Assembly: GCF_004153605.1 (NCBI RefSeq) | Contig: NZ_SDSI01000002.1 | Location: 744,001-808,000, forward strand | Reading direction: 5' to 3' | DNA: 64,000 nt | Source of the DNA: Qipengyuania_B thermophila | GTDB taxonomy: Bacteria; Pseudomonadota; Alphaproteobacteria; Sphingomonadales; Sphingomonadaceae | Shown here: piece by piece, positions 8,067 through 16,951 of the stretch | How positions within the stretch are numbered: position 1 is the stretch's first letter | How the letters are laid out: each line of letters starts with the position of its first letter | Program-made: the position numbers and the translations under genes | The notes under the pieces: model-generated | What the model was told of the DNA's origin: nothing | What the model saw: the letters and a program-made list of their open reading frames with translations, nothing else | Databases searched by the model: none

Positions 8067-8686
8067 TCGTGGCCGTGGACGGACCGACGGCGTCCGGCAA
8101 GGGCACGATCGCGGCGGCGATTGCGCGTCATCTCGGTCTTCCGCATCTCGACACCGGACTGCTCTACCGCGCGGTCGGATGGACGGTGCGCGAACACGGC
8201 GGCGACCCCGACGATCCGGCGGACGCCGCCGCCGCCACCGCGTTCGACCCGTCCCTGCTGAGCGACGAGCGGCTGCGCGGCGAAGACGCCGGCTCGCTGG
8301 CCAGCCGTGTCTCCGTCCACCCGGAGGTGCGCGACGCGCTGTTCGCGCGCCAGCGGGCGTTTGCCACCCAGCCGGGGGGCGCTGTCTTGGACGGCCGCGA
8401 CATCGGCACCGTGATCGCTCCCGATGCGACCGTGAAGCTGTTCGTCACGGCAAGTGCGTCAGAGCGGGCGCGGCGCCGCTGGATGGAACTGAAGGGGCGC
8501 GGCGTCGCGGCGACGCTGGCGGAGGTCGAGCGCGACATCGCCCGGCGCGATGCCCGCGACATCGGCCGGCCCGACGCTCCGCTGAAACCCGCCGCGGATG
8601 CCTTCGTGCTCGACACCACCCCTTTCGGCAGGGATGACGCGATCCGGGCCGCGCTGGACATTGTCGAGGCGGCGCGCCGCTCCTGA
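8063..8686 (+). CDS. cmk: Cytidylate kinase
   Basis: Cmk phosphorylates CMP and dCMP for nucleotide recycling. The 207-residue product has the P-loop GPTASGKGT at residues 7-15, HLDTGLLYRAVG, VLDGRDIGTVIAPDA, and RRDARDIGRPDAPL in the lid/NMP region. The ATG at 8063 overlaps the preceding stop (ATGA). The pairing with downstream rpsA is widely conserved. Confidence 0.95.
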   Translation: MIVAVDGPTASGKGTIAAAIARHLGLPHLDTGLLYRAVGWTVREHGGDPDDPADAAAATAFDPSLLSDERLRGEDAGSLASRVSVHPEVRDALFARQRAFATQPGGAVLDGRDIGTVIAPDATVKLFVTASASERARRRWMELKGRGVAATLAEVERDIARRDARDIGRPDAPLKPAADAFVLDTTPFGRDDAIRAALDIVEAARRS

Positions 8687-8910
8687 ACCGGGATCCGCCA
8701 AAGGGCGGCAGACCTCTTGCGTTTGCGGGCCGTTCACGCTAGGCGCCGGGCCGTCCGACGAGCGGGGCACGCGCTCGCGACACGGTATCCTGCATGGCTG
8801 GCTGTCGGGCGCGCAAGGCGCCGCTCCCATGCGGAACCCGTGCCGCGAACACCCCGCCCTCACGGGCGCTGCCGAGAGCATCCGGCTCCGGCGGCATGGG
8901 CGGCCAAAAG

Positions 8911-8937
8911 ACCGGTGGAGACAACCACCTGGCCGGT
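8911..8937 (+). promoter_or_regulatory. Candidate structured leader upstream of rpsA
   Basis: ACCGG/CCGGT enclose GTGG-AGACAA-CCAC, forming a hairpin that ends about 30 bases before the rpsA start. The 281-base gap between cmk and rpsA holds no other gene I can support. S1 synthesis is autoregulated in other proteobacteria through leader structure, so this could be such an element; that is inference. Confidence 0.3.
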
Positions 8938-8967
8938 AAATCGATACGAGCAGGAACAACCAGACAC

Positions 8968-10671
8968 ATGGCCACCTCGGCACACCCCACCCGCGACGAC
9001 TTTGCGCGGCTCCTCGACGAACAACTGGGCGGCGCGGCCGACGGCGGCTTCGAAGGCCGCGTGGTCAAGGGCACGATCACCGCGATCGAAGCCGGTTCCG
9101 CGCTGATCGACGTCGGTCTCAAGAGCGAGGGACGCGTTCCGCTGCGCGAGTTCAGCCGCGAGGGCGACGAACACGGCCTGAAGGTGGGCGACGAGGTCGA
9201 GGTTTATGTCGACCGCGTCGAGAATGCCGAGGGCGAAGCGATGCTCAGCCGCGACCGGGCCCGGCGCGAGGCGGCGTGGGACCGTCTCGAGAGCGAGTTC
9301 GGCGAAGGCAAGCGGGTGGAAGGCCGCATCTTCGGCCGCGTCAAGGGCGGCTTCACCGTCGACCTGGACGGCGCCGTGGCGTTTCTTCCGGGCAGCCAGG
9401 TGGACATCCGCCCGGTCCGCGACATCACGCCATTGATGGACGTGCCGCAGCCGTTCCAGGTGCTCAAGATGGACCGCGCCCGCGGCAACATCGTCGTCTC
9501 GCGCCGCGCCGTGCTCGAGGAAACCCGTGCCGAGCAGCGCACCGAGCTCATCGACAAGCTGGCCGAAGGGCAGGTCATCGAGGGTGTCGTCAAGAACATC
9601 ACCGACTACGGCGCGTTCGTCGACCTTGGCGGCATCGACGGCCTGCTGCACGTCACCGACATGAGCTACAAGCGGGTGAACAACCCCTCCGAGCTGATCG
9701 AGATCGGTCAGACCGTGACGGTGCAGATCATCCGCATCAACGCCGAGACGCAGCGCATCAGCCTTGGCATGAAGCAGCTCGAGAGCGACCCGTGGGAAGG
9801 AGTCGCGGCCAAGTATCCGGTCGGCGCCAAGCTGCGCGGCGTGGTGACGAACATCACCGAATACGGCGCCTTTGTCGAACTGGAGTCGGGCATCGAGGGC
9901 CTCGTCCATGTCTCCGAGATGAGCTGGACGAAGAAGAACGTGCACCCCGGCAAGATCATCTCGACGAGCCAGGAGGTCGATGTCGTCGTGCTGGAGGTCG
10001 ACTCCGAGAAGCGGCGCATCTCGCTCGGCCTCAAGCAGGCGCAGGGCAATCCGTGGGAAGAATTCGCCGAGAAGCATCCGGTCGGCTCGCGGGTCACCGG
10101 CGAAGTGAAGAACGCCACCGAGTTCGGATTGTTCATCGGCCTTGAAGGCGATGTCGACGGCATGGTCCACATGTCGGACATCGCCTGGGGCATCTCGGGC
10201 GAGGATGCGCTGGCCCTGCACCGCAAGGGCGAGCAGGTCGAGGTCGTCGTTCTCGACGTCGACGTGGAGAAGGAACGCATCTCGCTCGGCATGAAGCAGA
10301 TCGAGAAGGGTGCGCCGAGCGAGGCGGGCAGCAGCGGCTCGCTGAAGCGCAACGACATCGTCACCGTGACGGTGCTCGAGGTGCGGGACGGCGGGCTGGA
10401 AGTCCAGGTCGGCGACGAAGGCGCCACCGGCTTCATCAAGCGGTCGGATCTTGGCCGCGACCGCGACGAGCAGCGGCCTGACCGTTTCCAAGTCGGCCAG
10501 AAGGTCGATGCCATGGTGGTGGGCTTCGACCGCTCGAAGAAGCCGAACTTCTCCATCAAGGCGCGCCAGATCTCCGAAGAGAAGCAGGCGGTCGAACAGT
10601 ACGGCTCGTCCGACTCGGGCGCGTCGCTCGGCGACATTCTTGGCGAGGCGCTCAAGCAGCGCAGCGAGTGA
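8968..10671 (+). CDS. rpsA: 30S ribosomal protein S1
   Basis: S1 binds mRNA at the ribosome entry site. The 567-residue product contains six S1/OB repeats, for example GTITAIEAGSALIDVGLKSEG, VKNITDYGAFVDLGGIDGLL, VTNITEYGAFVELESGIEGL and VKNATEFGLFIGLEGDVDGM, and ends in LGEALKQRSE. The start MATSAHPTRDDFARLLDEQL at 8968 fits the family; a longer open frame to 8794 lacks conserved sequence. A strong terminator follows about 50 bases after the stop. Confidence 0.97.
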   Translation: MATSAHPTRDDFARLLDEQLGGAADGGFEGRVVKGTITAIEAGSALIDVGLKSEGRVPLREFSREGDEHGLKVGDEVEVYVDRVENAEGEAMLSRDRARREAAWDRLESEFGEGKRVEGRIFGRVKGGFTVDLDGAVAFLPGSQVDIRPVRDITPLMDVPQPFQVLKMDRARGNIVVSRRAVLEETRAEQRTELIDKLAEGQVIEGVVKNITDYGAFVDLGGIDGLLHVTDMSYKRVNNPSELIEIGQTVTVQIIRINAETQRISLGMKQLESDPWEGVAAKYPVGAKLRGVVTNITEYGAFVELESGIEGLVHVSEMSWTKKNVHPGKIISTSQEVDVVVLEVDSEKRRISLGLKQAQGNPWEEFAEKHPVGSRVTGEVKNATEFGLFIGLEGDVDGMVHMSDIAWGISGEDALALHRKGEQVEVVVLDVDVEKERISLGMKQIEKGAPSEAGSSGSLKRNDIVTVTVLEVRDGGLEVQVGDEGATGFIKRSDLGRDRDEQRPDRFQVGQKVDAMVVGFDRSKKPNFSIKARQISEEKQAVEQYGSSDSGASLGDILGEALKQRSE

Positions 10672-10723
10672 CGCAGCCATGGCATCGGCGGGGAGCGCCG
10701 GTGCCGCCCTGCGGATCCGGCGA

Positions 10724-10761
10724 GGCCCGCCTGCCCTTCCACCGGGCGGGCGGGCCTTCCT
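10724..10761 (+). terminator. Rho-independent terminator of rpsA
   Basis: GGCCCGCCTGCCC and GGGCGGGCGGGCC form a 13-bp stem (one T-G pair) around a 7-nt loop, followed by TTCCT. It ends the cmk-rpsA unit ahead of gloB. Confidence 0.8.
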
Positions 10762-10763
10762 GC

Positions 10764-10791
10764 TTGTGCCGGCCGGCCGGCTGCCTACAGT
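10764..10791 (+). promoter_or_regulatory. Predicted promoter of gloB
   Basis: TTGTGC (10764-10769) and TACAGT (10786-10791) are 16 bp apart. The expected start site falls on or within a few bases of the gloB ATG at 10798, implying a leaderless or nearly leaderless mRNA. No Shine-Dalgarno sequence is visible. Confidence 0.4.
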
Positions 10792-10797
10792 GACGCG

Positions 10798-11556
10798 ATG
10801 CTGCGCGTTCACGTCTTTCCCTGCCGGAGCGACAATTACGGGTTCCTGCTGCACGACCCGGACAGCGGAGGGACGGTCGCGATCGACACTCCCGATGGCG
10901 AGGCCTACCTGCGCGAAGCGTCAACCATGCGCTGGACGATCACCCAGATCTGGAACACGCACTGGCATCCTGACCATACCGGCGGCAACGGCGTCATCGC
11001 GGCCGCGACGGGCGCAGCTGTAGCCGGTCCGCCCGAGATCACCCGCGTCGCGCCCGTTGACCGGGTGATCCGGGCAGGCGACACTCTCGCCCTCGGCAGC
11101 TGGACGGCGCAGGTTCTGGACGTGGGCGGACACACGCGCGAGCATGTGGCGTTCCACATCGAAGCCGCCGCCATGGCGTTCGTGGGCGACAGCCTCTTTC
11201 CGCTTGGCTGCGGGCGCATGTTCGAAGGCACGGCCGACCAGTTCTGGACCAGCCTCGAACGGTTGCGGGCTCTGCCGCCGGCAACGCAGCTCTATTGCGG
11301 GCACGAATATGCGCAAAGCAACGCCCGCTTCGCCCTCTCGGTGGATCCGGACAACGCCGCGCTGCGCGCCCGCAGCGCAGACATCGCGGAGAAGCGACGC
11401 CGCGGCGAGCCCACGGTGCCGACATCTCTCGACAGGGAACGCGCCACCAACCCGTTCCTGCGCTGCGACGATCCCGCAATGCAGGAGAGGTGGGGAACGG
11501 CGGGCGATCCGGTGCGCACCTTTGCGGCGCTCAGGGCCGCCAAGGACGCCTTCTGA
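10798..11556 (+). CDS. gloB: Hydroxyacylglutathione hydrolase (glyoxalase II)
   Basis: GloB hydrolyses S-lactoylglutathione, the second step of methylglyoxal detoxification. The 252-residue metallo-beta-lactamase-fold protein has the metal motif HWHPDH at 55-60, GGHTREHV, a FVGDSLFPLGCGRMFEG segment with bridging Asp, and CGHEYAQSNARFA plus the basic C-terminus typical of glyoxalase II rather than lactamases. It follows the rpsA terminator and is convergent with the ATP synthase F0 operon. Confidence 0.92.
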   Translation: MLRVHVFPCRSDNYGFLLHDPDSGGTVAIDTPDGEAYLREASTMRWTITQIWNTHWHPDHTGGNGVIAAATGAAVAGPPEITRVAPVDRVIRAGDTLALGSWTAQVLDVGGHTREHVAFHIEAAAMAFVGDSLFPLGCGRMFEGTADQFWTSLERLRALPPATQLYCGHEYAQSNARFALSVDPDNAALRARSADIAEKRRRGEPTVPTSLDRERATNPFLRCDDPAMQERWGTAGDPVRTFAALRAAKDAF

Positions 11557-11640
11557 AAGGCGCGCCCGGCCGCTGTTTGGTGAGGCGTCGCGCGCCGCCG
11601 ACAGGACGCGCGTGATCACACGGCGCGAACGCCGGTCTCC

Positions 11641-12207
11641 TCAGAGCGAGGCGATCAGGTCGTCGGCCAGCCTGCGCTCGGTGGTTTCGTCCCGACGAGA
11701 CGCGATCAGGAGGCGCGATGCCTCCGCCGCCGCGGTCGCCGCCCGTGTCCGCAGCGCATCGACCGCCTCGCGCTCGGCGCCCGCGATCCGTTCTTCGGCA
11801 AGCCGCTGCCGCCGCGCGACCATGTCATCGCCGTCGGCGCGCGCTTTGTCGAGAATGACCGCTGCCTCGTGCTCCGCCCGCGCGATCAGCGCCGCCGCGT
11901 CCGCCTCTGCGCCGGCCAGCTTGCCGGCATATTCGTCGCGCAGGGCTTCGGCCTCCGCACGCAGCACCTTCGCTTCTTCGAGCTGGGAGCGGATGACAGC
12001 GATGCGCGAGTCGAGATTGGCGGCGATGGCGCGGTGAACCTTCGCGCCAAGGAACACCACCAGCAGCAGCACCAGCATCGCCAGCGAGACGATCTGGTAC
12101 GGTGCCAGGCCGAGCAGCTCGGGCTCGACATGCTTGCCGGCATCGGCCCCGACCGTCGCCTGCACCTCGGCAGGACTGGTCGCGAACACCTGAGGAGCGT
12201 CAACCAC
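11641..12207 (-). CDS. atpF: ATP synthase F0 subunit b
   Basis: This 188-residue peripheral stalk subunit has one transmembrane helix (QIVSLAMLVLLLVVFLGAKV, about 39-58) followed by a long charged coiled coil rich in Ala, Glu and Arg. It starts at GTG 12207 and overlaps the b' gene by 8 bases. Having two b-type genes (b and b') is normal for alphaproteobacteria. It is the last gene of the F0 operon, convergent with gloB. Confidence 0.93.
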   Translation of the reverse strand: MVDAPQVFATSPAEVQATVGADAGKHVEPELLGLAPYQIVSLAMLVLLLVVFLGAKVHRAIAANLDSRIAVIRSQLEEAKVLRAEAEALRDEYAGKLAGAEADAAALIARAEHEAAVILDKARADGDDMVARRQRLAEERIAGAEREAVDALRTRAATAAAEASRLLIASRRDETTERRLADDLIASL

Positions 12208-12694
12208 GCTGCATCACCCTTTCCACCGCCATCCGGGCCTCGTCCTCCGCCACCTCGGCGCCGGTCAGCCGCCGCACGATGTCACGCGACGCCTCGGCCG
12301 CGACGCGCTCGAGTTCGCCCAGCGCCTGCTGCCGGGCGGTGGCGATGCTCTGCTCCGCCTCGTCGAGGCGGGTGTCGAGTGTCGCCTGCACCTCCGCCAG
12401 CCGTGCCGCCGTCTGAGCCGCACCGTCCGCCTTGGCCGCGGCGACAATGTCGCGCGCCCGTTCACGCGCCGCCGCCTCCCGCTGCCGCCAGTCGCGCTCC
12501 TGCGCCTGCGCCTCCTCGCGGGCATTGTGCGCCGCGAGAAGATCGCCAGCGATCTGCTGGTCACGCTGATCCACCGTGTCGAGAATGCGCGGCAGCATGC
12601 CACGCCCCACGACGAGGTAGACCAGCCCGAAGAAGATCAGCAGCCAGAAGGCCTGGCTGGCGAAGGTTTCGGACAGTTGCGCGATCTGTGGCAT
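12200..12694 (-). CDS. atpG': ATP synthase F0 subunit b'
   Basis: This 164-residue stalk subunit is paralogous to b. It has an N-terminal helix (FWLLIFFGLVYLVVGRGMLP) and a coiled coil containing RDQQIAGDLLAAHNAREEAQ. It lies between atpE and atpF on the same strand, its 3' end overlapping atpF by 8 bases. The heterodimeric b/b' stator is known from photosynthetic bacteria and alphaproteobacteria. Symbol use varies (atpG', atpF2, atpX). Confidence 0.9.
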   Translation of the reverse strand: MPQIAQLSETFASQAFWLLIFFGLVYLVVGRGMLPRILDTVDQRDQQIAGDLLAAHNAREEAQAQERDWRQREAAARERARDIVAAAKADGAAQTAARLAEVQATLDTRLDEAEQSIATARQQALGELERVAAEASRDIVRRLTGAEVAEDEARMAVERVMQRG

Positions 12695-12776
12695 CGGGAG
12701 CGGTTCCGAACGGGGTCAGCAGGCGTTCAAGGCCCGCAGGCGGATCACCTCCGACCCGCCCGCGCGCCGGTGCCGT

Positions 12777-13010
12777 TCAGGCAACAAAGACGAGGATCAT
12801 CGCCACGACGAAGGCCAGCAGGCCGAGCAGTTCCGCCGCGGCGAAGCCGATGAAGAGACGGCCCTGCTGGCCATCGGCGGCACCCGGATTGCGAAGCGCG
12901 CCTTCCAGATACTTGGCGAACACATTGCCCACCCCGAGAGCGGCCAGACCGGCGCCGATCGCGGCAAGACCGGCACCGAGCATGCGTGCAGCTTCAACGT
13001 CCATGTTCAT
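12777..13010 (-). CDS. atpE: ATP synthase F0 subunit c
   Basis: This 77-residue proteolipid is a two-helix hairpin: a Gly-rich first helix (GAGLAAIGAGLAALGVG), the polar loop RNPGAADGQQ and a second helix carrying the ion-binding Glu in FAAAELLGLLAFVVAMIL. The c-ring couples proton flow to rotation. Start 13010 (MNMDVEAARMLGAG) follows a weak GGAG-type site; the Met two codons further is an alternative. Confidence 0.95.
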   Translation of the reverse strand: MNMDVEAARMLGAGLAAIGAGLAALGVGNVFAKYLEGALRNPGAADGQQGRLFIGFAAAELLGLLAFVVAMILVFVA

Positions 13011-13059
13011 AACTCCTTAGATTCAGTTCAAGCGTGTTCGGGAACCCCGGCAGGCGGGG

Positions 13060-13857
13060 TCAGTGAAGGTTTTCCGCATCGCTGATGTAGAGCGACGTGA
13101 GCAGGGCGAAGACGTAGGCCTGGATGCCCGCCACGAGGATTTCGAGCGCGCTGATGCCGACCATAAGGACGAAGGCGGGCAGCGCGACCACCCCTCCCCA
13201 CAGCGGCCCGGCATTGCCGCCGTCGATGACGAAGCTCGACAGCACCTTGAGCAGCAGGTGCCCGGCCATCATCGCCACGAAGAGGCGCAAGGCCAGCGAG
13301 AACGGCCGCACGAGGAAGCTGATCAGCTCGATGGGGAAGATGATGGGGACCATCGGCAACGGCGTGCCGTGCGGCACGAAGAGCGAAAAGAACTTCAGCC
13401 CGTGCTTGGCGAAGCCGACGATCAGCACGATGGAAAAGCTGATCAGCGCCAGCACGCCCGTGACCGTGAAATGGCTGGTGAAGGTGAAGGGATGCACCCC
13501 GACGACGCCCAGCGGCATCAGCCCGAGCAGGTTGGCGAACAGGATGAACATGAACAGCGAGAACACGTAGGGCAGGTACTTGCGGCCGCCCTTGCCGATG
13601 TTCGCTTCAAGCATGCCGTCGATGAAGCCAGTGAAGCTCTCCACCGCCATCTGCCAGCGGCCCGGCACGAGCTGGCGCTTCATGCCGCCCAGCATGAACA
13701 CCCACAGGAGCACGGCGGCGACCATCATCCACAGGGCGCTGTTGGTGAAGGCGATGTTGTAGCCGGCCAGCGTCCAGTCCTGCGTGCCCCAGAGAGGCTC
13801 GATCGTGAACTGGTACATCGGATCGACCTTGGCCGGTGCAGCTACCACGACATGCAT
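13060..13857 (-). CDS. atpB: ATP synthase F0 subunit a
   Basis: Subunit a forms the proton half-channels next to the c-ring. The 265-residue product has about six membrane helices and the conserved stretch FLVRPFSLALRLFVAMMAGHLLLKV with the essential Arg in SLALRLF, followed by ALEILVAGIQAYVFALLTSLYI. The ATG at 13857 (MHVVVAAPAKVDPM) is the likely start; an upstream Met 13 codons earlier cannot be excluded. It lies 54 bases downstream of atpI. Confidence 0.95.
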   Translation of the reverse strand: MHVVVAAPAKVDPMYQFTIEPLWGTQDWTLAGYNIAFTNSALWMMVAAVLLWVFMLGGMKRQLVPGRWQMAVESFTGFIDGMLEANIGKGGRKYLPYVFSLFMFILFANLLGLMPLGVVGVHPFTFTSHFTVTGVLALISFSIVLIVGFAKHGLKFFSLFVPHGTPLPMVPIIFPIELISFLVRPFSLALRLFVAMMAGHLLLKVLSSFVIDGGNAGPLWGGVVALPAFVLMVGISALEILVAGIQAYVFALLTSLYISDAENLH

Positions 13858-13911
13858 GCCCTTGCTCGAATCGGGTGCGGCCGCTCTGTGCCGCACGCCC
13901 TCGCCTTGACT

Positions 13912-14229
13912 TCACTCCGGAGGCCGCGCGGCCATCCGCATCACGTTCCTGAAGGCCACCACAACGCCAAGGAACAGCCCGATCAGCAGACCCCAGGGAC
14001 CGGTGCCCGCCAGGTAATCAACCGTCCCGCCGACGACGAGACCGCCGACGATGCCCCCCAGCAGATCGGCCAGAACCCGGCTGCCGCTGCGATAGCTCGC
14101 GTCGGTGGCCGTCCCGTGAGCCGGAGTGCGTCCGCCTTCGCGCCTGCGAGCCGCCTCGAGCCGCTCCTCGAGCGCCGCGATGCGGACATCCTCGCCGTGG
14201 GATCCCGGTGCGTTCGGATCGTCGGTCAT
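13912..14229 (-). CDS. atpI: AtpI/AtpZ-type F0F1 assembly protein
   Basis: This 105-residue protein has a charged N-terminus (ALEERLEAARRREGG) and two helices (VLADLLGGIVGGLVVGGTVDYL; GPWGLLIGLFLGVVVAFRNVM). This is the AtpI/AtpZ pattern of small membrane proteins that help assemble the c-ring or supply Mg2+. It is the first gene of the F0 operon, divergent from radC, with an intergenic region of about 190 bases that should hold both promoters. Confidence 0.85.
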   Translation of the reverse strand: MTDDPNAPGSHGEDVRIAALEERLEAARRREGGRTPAHGTATDASYRSGSRVLADLLGGIVGGLVVGGTVDYLAGTGPWGLLIGLFLGVVVAFRNVMRMAARPPE

Positions 14230-14417
14230 GGAGCGCGCGTTAGGACACGTTCACTCCACAGGCAACAACCCGCCCGCACGAGGCGAGGCCCCCTTAGGTG
14301 CGCCGCTTGCGCAAGTCAACCGGAGCCGGCGGACGCCCTCCCGCCCTCGTCGGCGCCCGCCTCTTGAACCCGTGGCGCGCCCACGGCAACAGGCACAGCG
14401 GACGTCGAGGAGGCACG

Positions 14418-15113
14418 GTGCGGCACGGATCACCCCCCATGGCCCACAGCGGCACAGGGCACCGCGAGCGGCTGCGCGCGCGGCTGCTCGCGGGCGGCGA
14501 CGAGGCGCTGGCCGATTACGAGCTGCTCGAATTCCTGCTCTTCGCCAGCATCAGGCAGGGCGACACCAAGCCGCTCGCCAAGGCGCTGATCGCCCATTTC
14601 GGCTCGCTGGCCGCCGTGCTGAGTGCCGAACCCGCCGCGCTGCAACAGGTGCGCGGCATGGGCGCGAGCAGCGTGGCGGCGCTGAAGGCGGTGGCGCTCG
14701 CCGCCCGGCGGATGGCGCGGATCACCGCCACCGAGAAGCCGCTGCTGGGCAGCTGGTCGGCGCTCCTGGACTATCTCACCATCGACATGGCGCATCTGCC
14801 GCATGAGCGGGTCCGGGTGCTTTACCTCGACACGCAGAACCGGCTGGTGCTCGACCACCTCGTGTCCGAGGGATCGATCGACGAGGCCGCAATTCACCCG
14901 CGCGAGGTGATTCGCCGCGCCTTCGACGTGGGTGCGGCGGCGCTGATCCTGGTCCACAACCATCCGAGCGGTCGTGCCGAGCCGAGCAAGGCCGACATCG
15001 CCATCACCGGCCACATCGCGGAAGCGGGCCGGCTGCTGGGGATAACCGTCCACGATCACGTGATCGTCGGACGCGAAGGCTGCGTCTCGCTGCGCGCGCG
15101 GGGGCTGCTCTGA
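14418..15113 (+). CDS. radC: RadC family JAMM/MPN protein
   Basis: The 231-residue product has an N-terminal helix-hairpin-helix region (YELLEFLLFASIRQGDTKPLA; VRGMGASSVAALKAV) and a C-terminal JAMM metalloprotease-like domain with E151, H180 and H182 (HNHPSG) and D193. The cellular role of RadC is unsettled; older links to DNA repair were withdrawn. GTG 14418 was chosen because GAGGAGG lies 4 bases upstream; the ATG at 14439 is an alternative without a clear ribosome site. Confidence 0.9.
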   Translation: MRHGSPPMAHSGTGHRERLRARLLAGGDEALADYELLEFLLFASIRQGDTKPLAKALIAHFGSLAAVLSAEPAALQQVRGMGASSVAALKAVALAARRMARITATEKPLLGSWSALLDYLTIDMAHLPHERVRVLYLDTQNRLVLDHLVSEGSIDEAAIHPREVIRRAFDVGAAALILVHNHPSGRAEPSKADIAITGHIAEAGRLLGITVHDHVIVGREGCVSLRARGLL

Positions 15114-15137
15114 GGCGTCCGCAACGCCAGCGCATCC

Positions 15138-15166
15138 TTGCACGCCGTGCCGCAGCTTCCTAGCGC
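15138..15166 (+). promoter_or_regulatory. Predicted promoter of purB
   Basis: TTGCAC (15138-15143) and TAGCGC (15161-15166), 17 bp apart, lie 30 bases before the purB start. The -10 overlaps a CTAG tetranucleotide. A CGGAG ribosome site follows at about 15184. Confidence 0.4.
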
Positions 15167-15196
15167 GGCGGCGCAGCACCAGCCGGAGACATCGCC

Positions 15197-16552
15197 ATGG
15201 TTCCACGTTACGCCCGTCCGCCGATGATCGCCCTGTGGGAGCCGGAGGCGCGCTATCGCATCTGGTTCGAGATCGAGGCGCACGCGACCCAGAAGCTCGC
15301 CGATCTGGGTGTCGTGCCCGCGCGCGCGGCGGATGCCCTGTGGCGGTGGTGGGACACGCAGCCGCAGATCGACGTCGCCGCCATCGACGCGATCGAGGCG
15401 GTGACGCGCCATGATGTGATCGCCTTCCTCACCTGGGTGGCCGAACAGGTGGGCGAGGACGCCCGCTTCCTGCATCAGGGCATGACCAGTTCCGATGTGC
15501 TCGACACGACGCTGGCGGTGCAGCTCAGCCGGGCGGCGGACCTTCTCCTGGAGGATCTGGACGCCCTGCTCGCGGCGCTCGAGCGGCGGGCGCAGGAACA
15601 CAGATACACGCCGACCATCGGCCGCAGCCACGGCATTCATGCCGAGCCGACGACCTTCGGGCTCAAGCTGGCGCAGGCCTACGCAGAATTCGCCCGCTGC
15701 CGCGAGCGGCTCGTGGCGGCCCGGCGGGAGATCGCCACCTGCGCCATCTCCGGCGCCGTGGGCACGTTCGCCAACATCGCGCCCGAGGTGGAGGCGCATG
15801 TGGCACGGCAGCTCGGGCTGAGCGTGGAGCCGATCTCCACCCAGATCATTCCCCGCGACCGGCACGCCATGTTCTTCGCCACGCTGGCCGTGATCGCCGG
15901 CTCCATCGAGCGGCTGGCGGTCGAGATCCGCCACCTGCAGCGCACCGAGGTGCTGGAGGCGGAGGAGTATTTCGCGCCGGGGCAGAAAGGCTCCTCGGCC
16001 ATGCCGCACAAGCGAAACCCGGTGCTGACCGAAAACCTCACCGGCCTTGCCCGCATGGTGCGCGCCTATGCCCTGCCGGCGCTGGAAAACGTCGCCCTGT
16101 GGCACGAGCGGGACATCTCCCACTCGTCGGTGGAACGGTTCATCGGCCCGGATGCGACGATCACCCTCGATTTCGCTCTCGCGCGGCTCACCGGGGTCGT
16201 CGACAAGCTGGTCGTCTATCCCGAACGCATGCGGCGCAACCTCGACCGCATGGGCGGGCTGGTCCATTCCCAGCGTGTCCTGCTGGCGCTGACGCAGAAG
16301 GGCATGAGCCGCGAGGACGCCTATGCCGTGGTGCAGCGTCACGCCATGGAGGTGTGGGGCAGCGACGGCGAGACTTCGCTGCTGTCGCTGCTGTCCGCCG
16401 ATCCCGAGGTGACGCGGCTGCTCGATGAAGACGCGCTGGCGGCGCTGTTCGATCCCGAACACCACTTCCGCCACGTGGACACGATCTTCGCGCGCGTCTT
16501 CCCCGGTTCGCCGCCCGCCGCGGCGCTGGACGGAGAGGGGCGTTCGGCCTAG
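15197..16552 (+). CDS. purB: Adenylosuccinate lyase
   Basis: PurB acts twice in purine synthesis: SAICAR to AICAR and adenylosuccinate to AMP. The 451-residue product has the family features HQGMTSSDVLDT, TIGRSHGIHAEPT with the catalytic His, and the signature GSSAMPHKRNP. The N-terminus MVPRYARPPMIALWEPEARY is typical for alphaproteobacteria. It stands alone after radC and before a lapA-like gene. Confidence 0.96.
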   Translation: MVPRYARPPMIALWEPEARYRIWFEIEAHATQKLADLGVVPARAADALWRWWDTQPQIDVAAIDAIEAVTRHDVIAFLTWVAEQVGEDARFLHQGMTSSDVLDTTLAVQLSRAADLLLEDLDALLAALERRAQEHRYTPTIGRSHGIHAEPTTFGLKLAQAYAEFARCRERLVAARREIATCAISGAVGTFANIAPEVEAHVARQLGLSVEPISTQIIPRDRHAMFFATLAVIAGSIERLAVEIRHLQRTEVLEAEEYFAPGQKGSSAMPHKRNPVLTENLTGLARMVRAYALPALENVALWHERDISHSSVERFIGPDATITLDFALARLTGVVDKLVVYPERMRRNLDRMGGLVHSQRVLLALTQKGMSREDAYAVVQRHAMEVWGSDGETSLLSLLSADPEVTRLLDEDALAALFDPEHHFRHVDTIFARVFPGSPPAAALDGEGRSA

Positions 16553-16594
16553 CACAGCGGGAGCAAGCCCGCCGCGCGGCGGGGTGGAGGACAC

Positions 16595-16951
16595 ATGCAT
16601 CTCGTGCGCACGATCGTCTGGGTCGCTCTCCTGTTCGGCCTGCTCCTGTTCAGCTGGGCCAACTGGGAACCGGGCATCTCAGTGCGGATCTGGACCAATC
16701 TGGTGGTGGACACGCGGCTGCCGGCCCTGGTCATCGTCGCCTTCCTCGCCGGGCTGGTGCCGATGTGGCTGATCCATCGCGGCGCGATGTGGCGGCTCCA
16801 GCGCCGGCTGCAGAGCGCCGAGGACGCACGGGCTCACCCGGCTCCCGCCGCCGTTCACCGACCCGGCGACGCGCGTGCGGCCGCGTCCGCGGATGGGCTC
16901 CAGCCGGTGCGGCCGGACCGTCCCGGCAGCCCGGATGCCGGCCGGCCGTGA
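16595..16951 (+). CDS. LapA-domain membrane protein
   Basis: This 118-residue protein has two N-terminal membrane helices (RTIVWVALLFGLLLFSWANW; LPALVIVAFLAGLVPMWLIH) followed by a basic helix (RGAMWRLQRRLQSAEDA) and a disordered Pro/Ala/Arg tail. This is the layout of LapA/YciS-type proteins, linked to LPS assembly in enterobacteria. Its stop overlaps the GTG start of pyrF (GTGA), and the lapA-pyrF pair is also found in other proteobacteria. Confidence 0.75.
   Translation: MHLVRTIVWVALLFGLLLFSWANWEPGISVRIWTNLVVDTRLPALVIVAFLAGLVPMWLIHRGAMWRLQRRLQSAEDARAHPAPAAVHRPGDARAAASADGLQPVRPDRPGSPDAGRP

Noticed and set aside
11557..11640. Bidirectional terminator between gloB and atpF
   Set aside because: Only short GC repeats are visible and no T tract follows on either strand.
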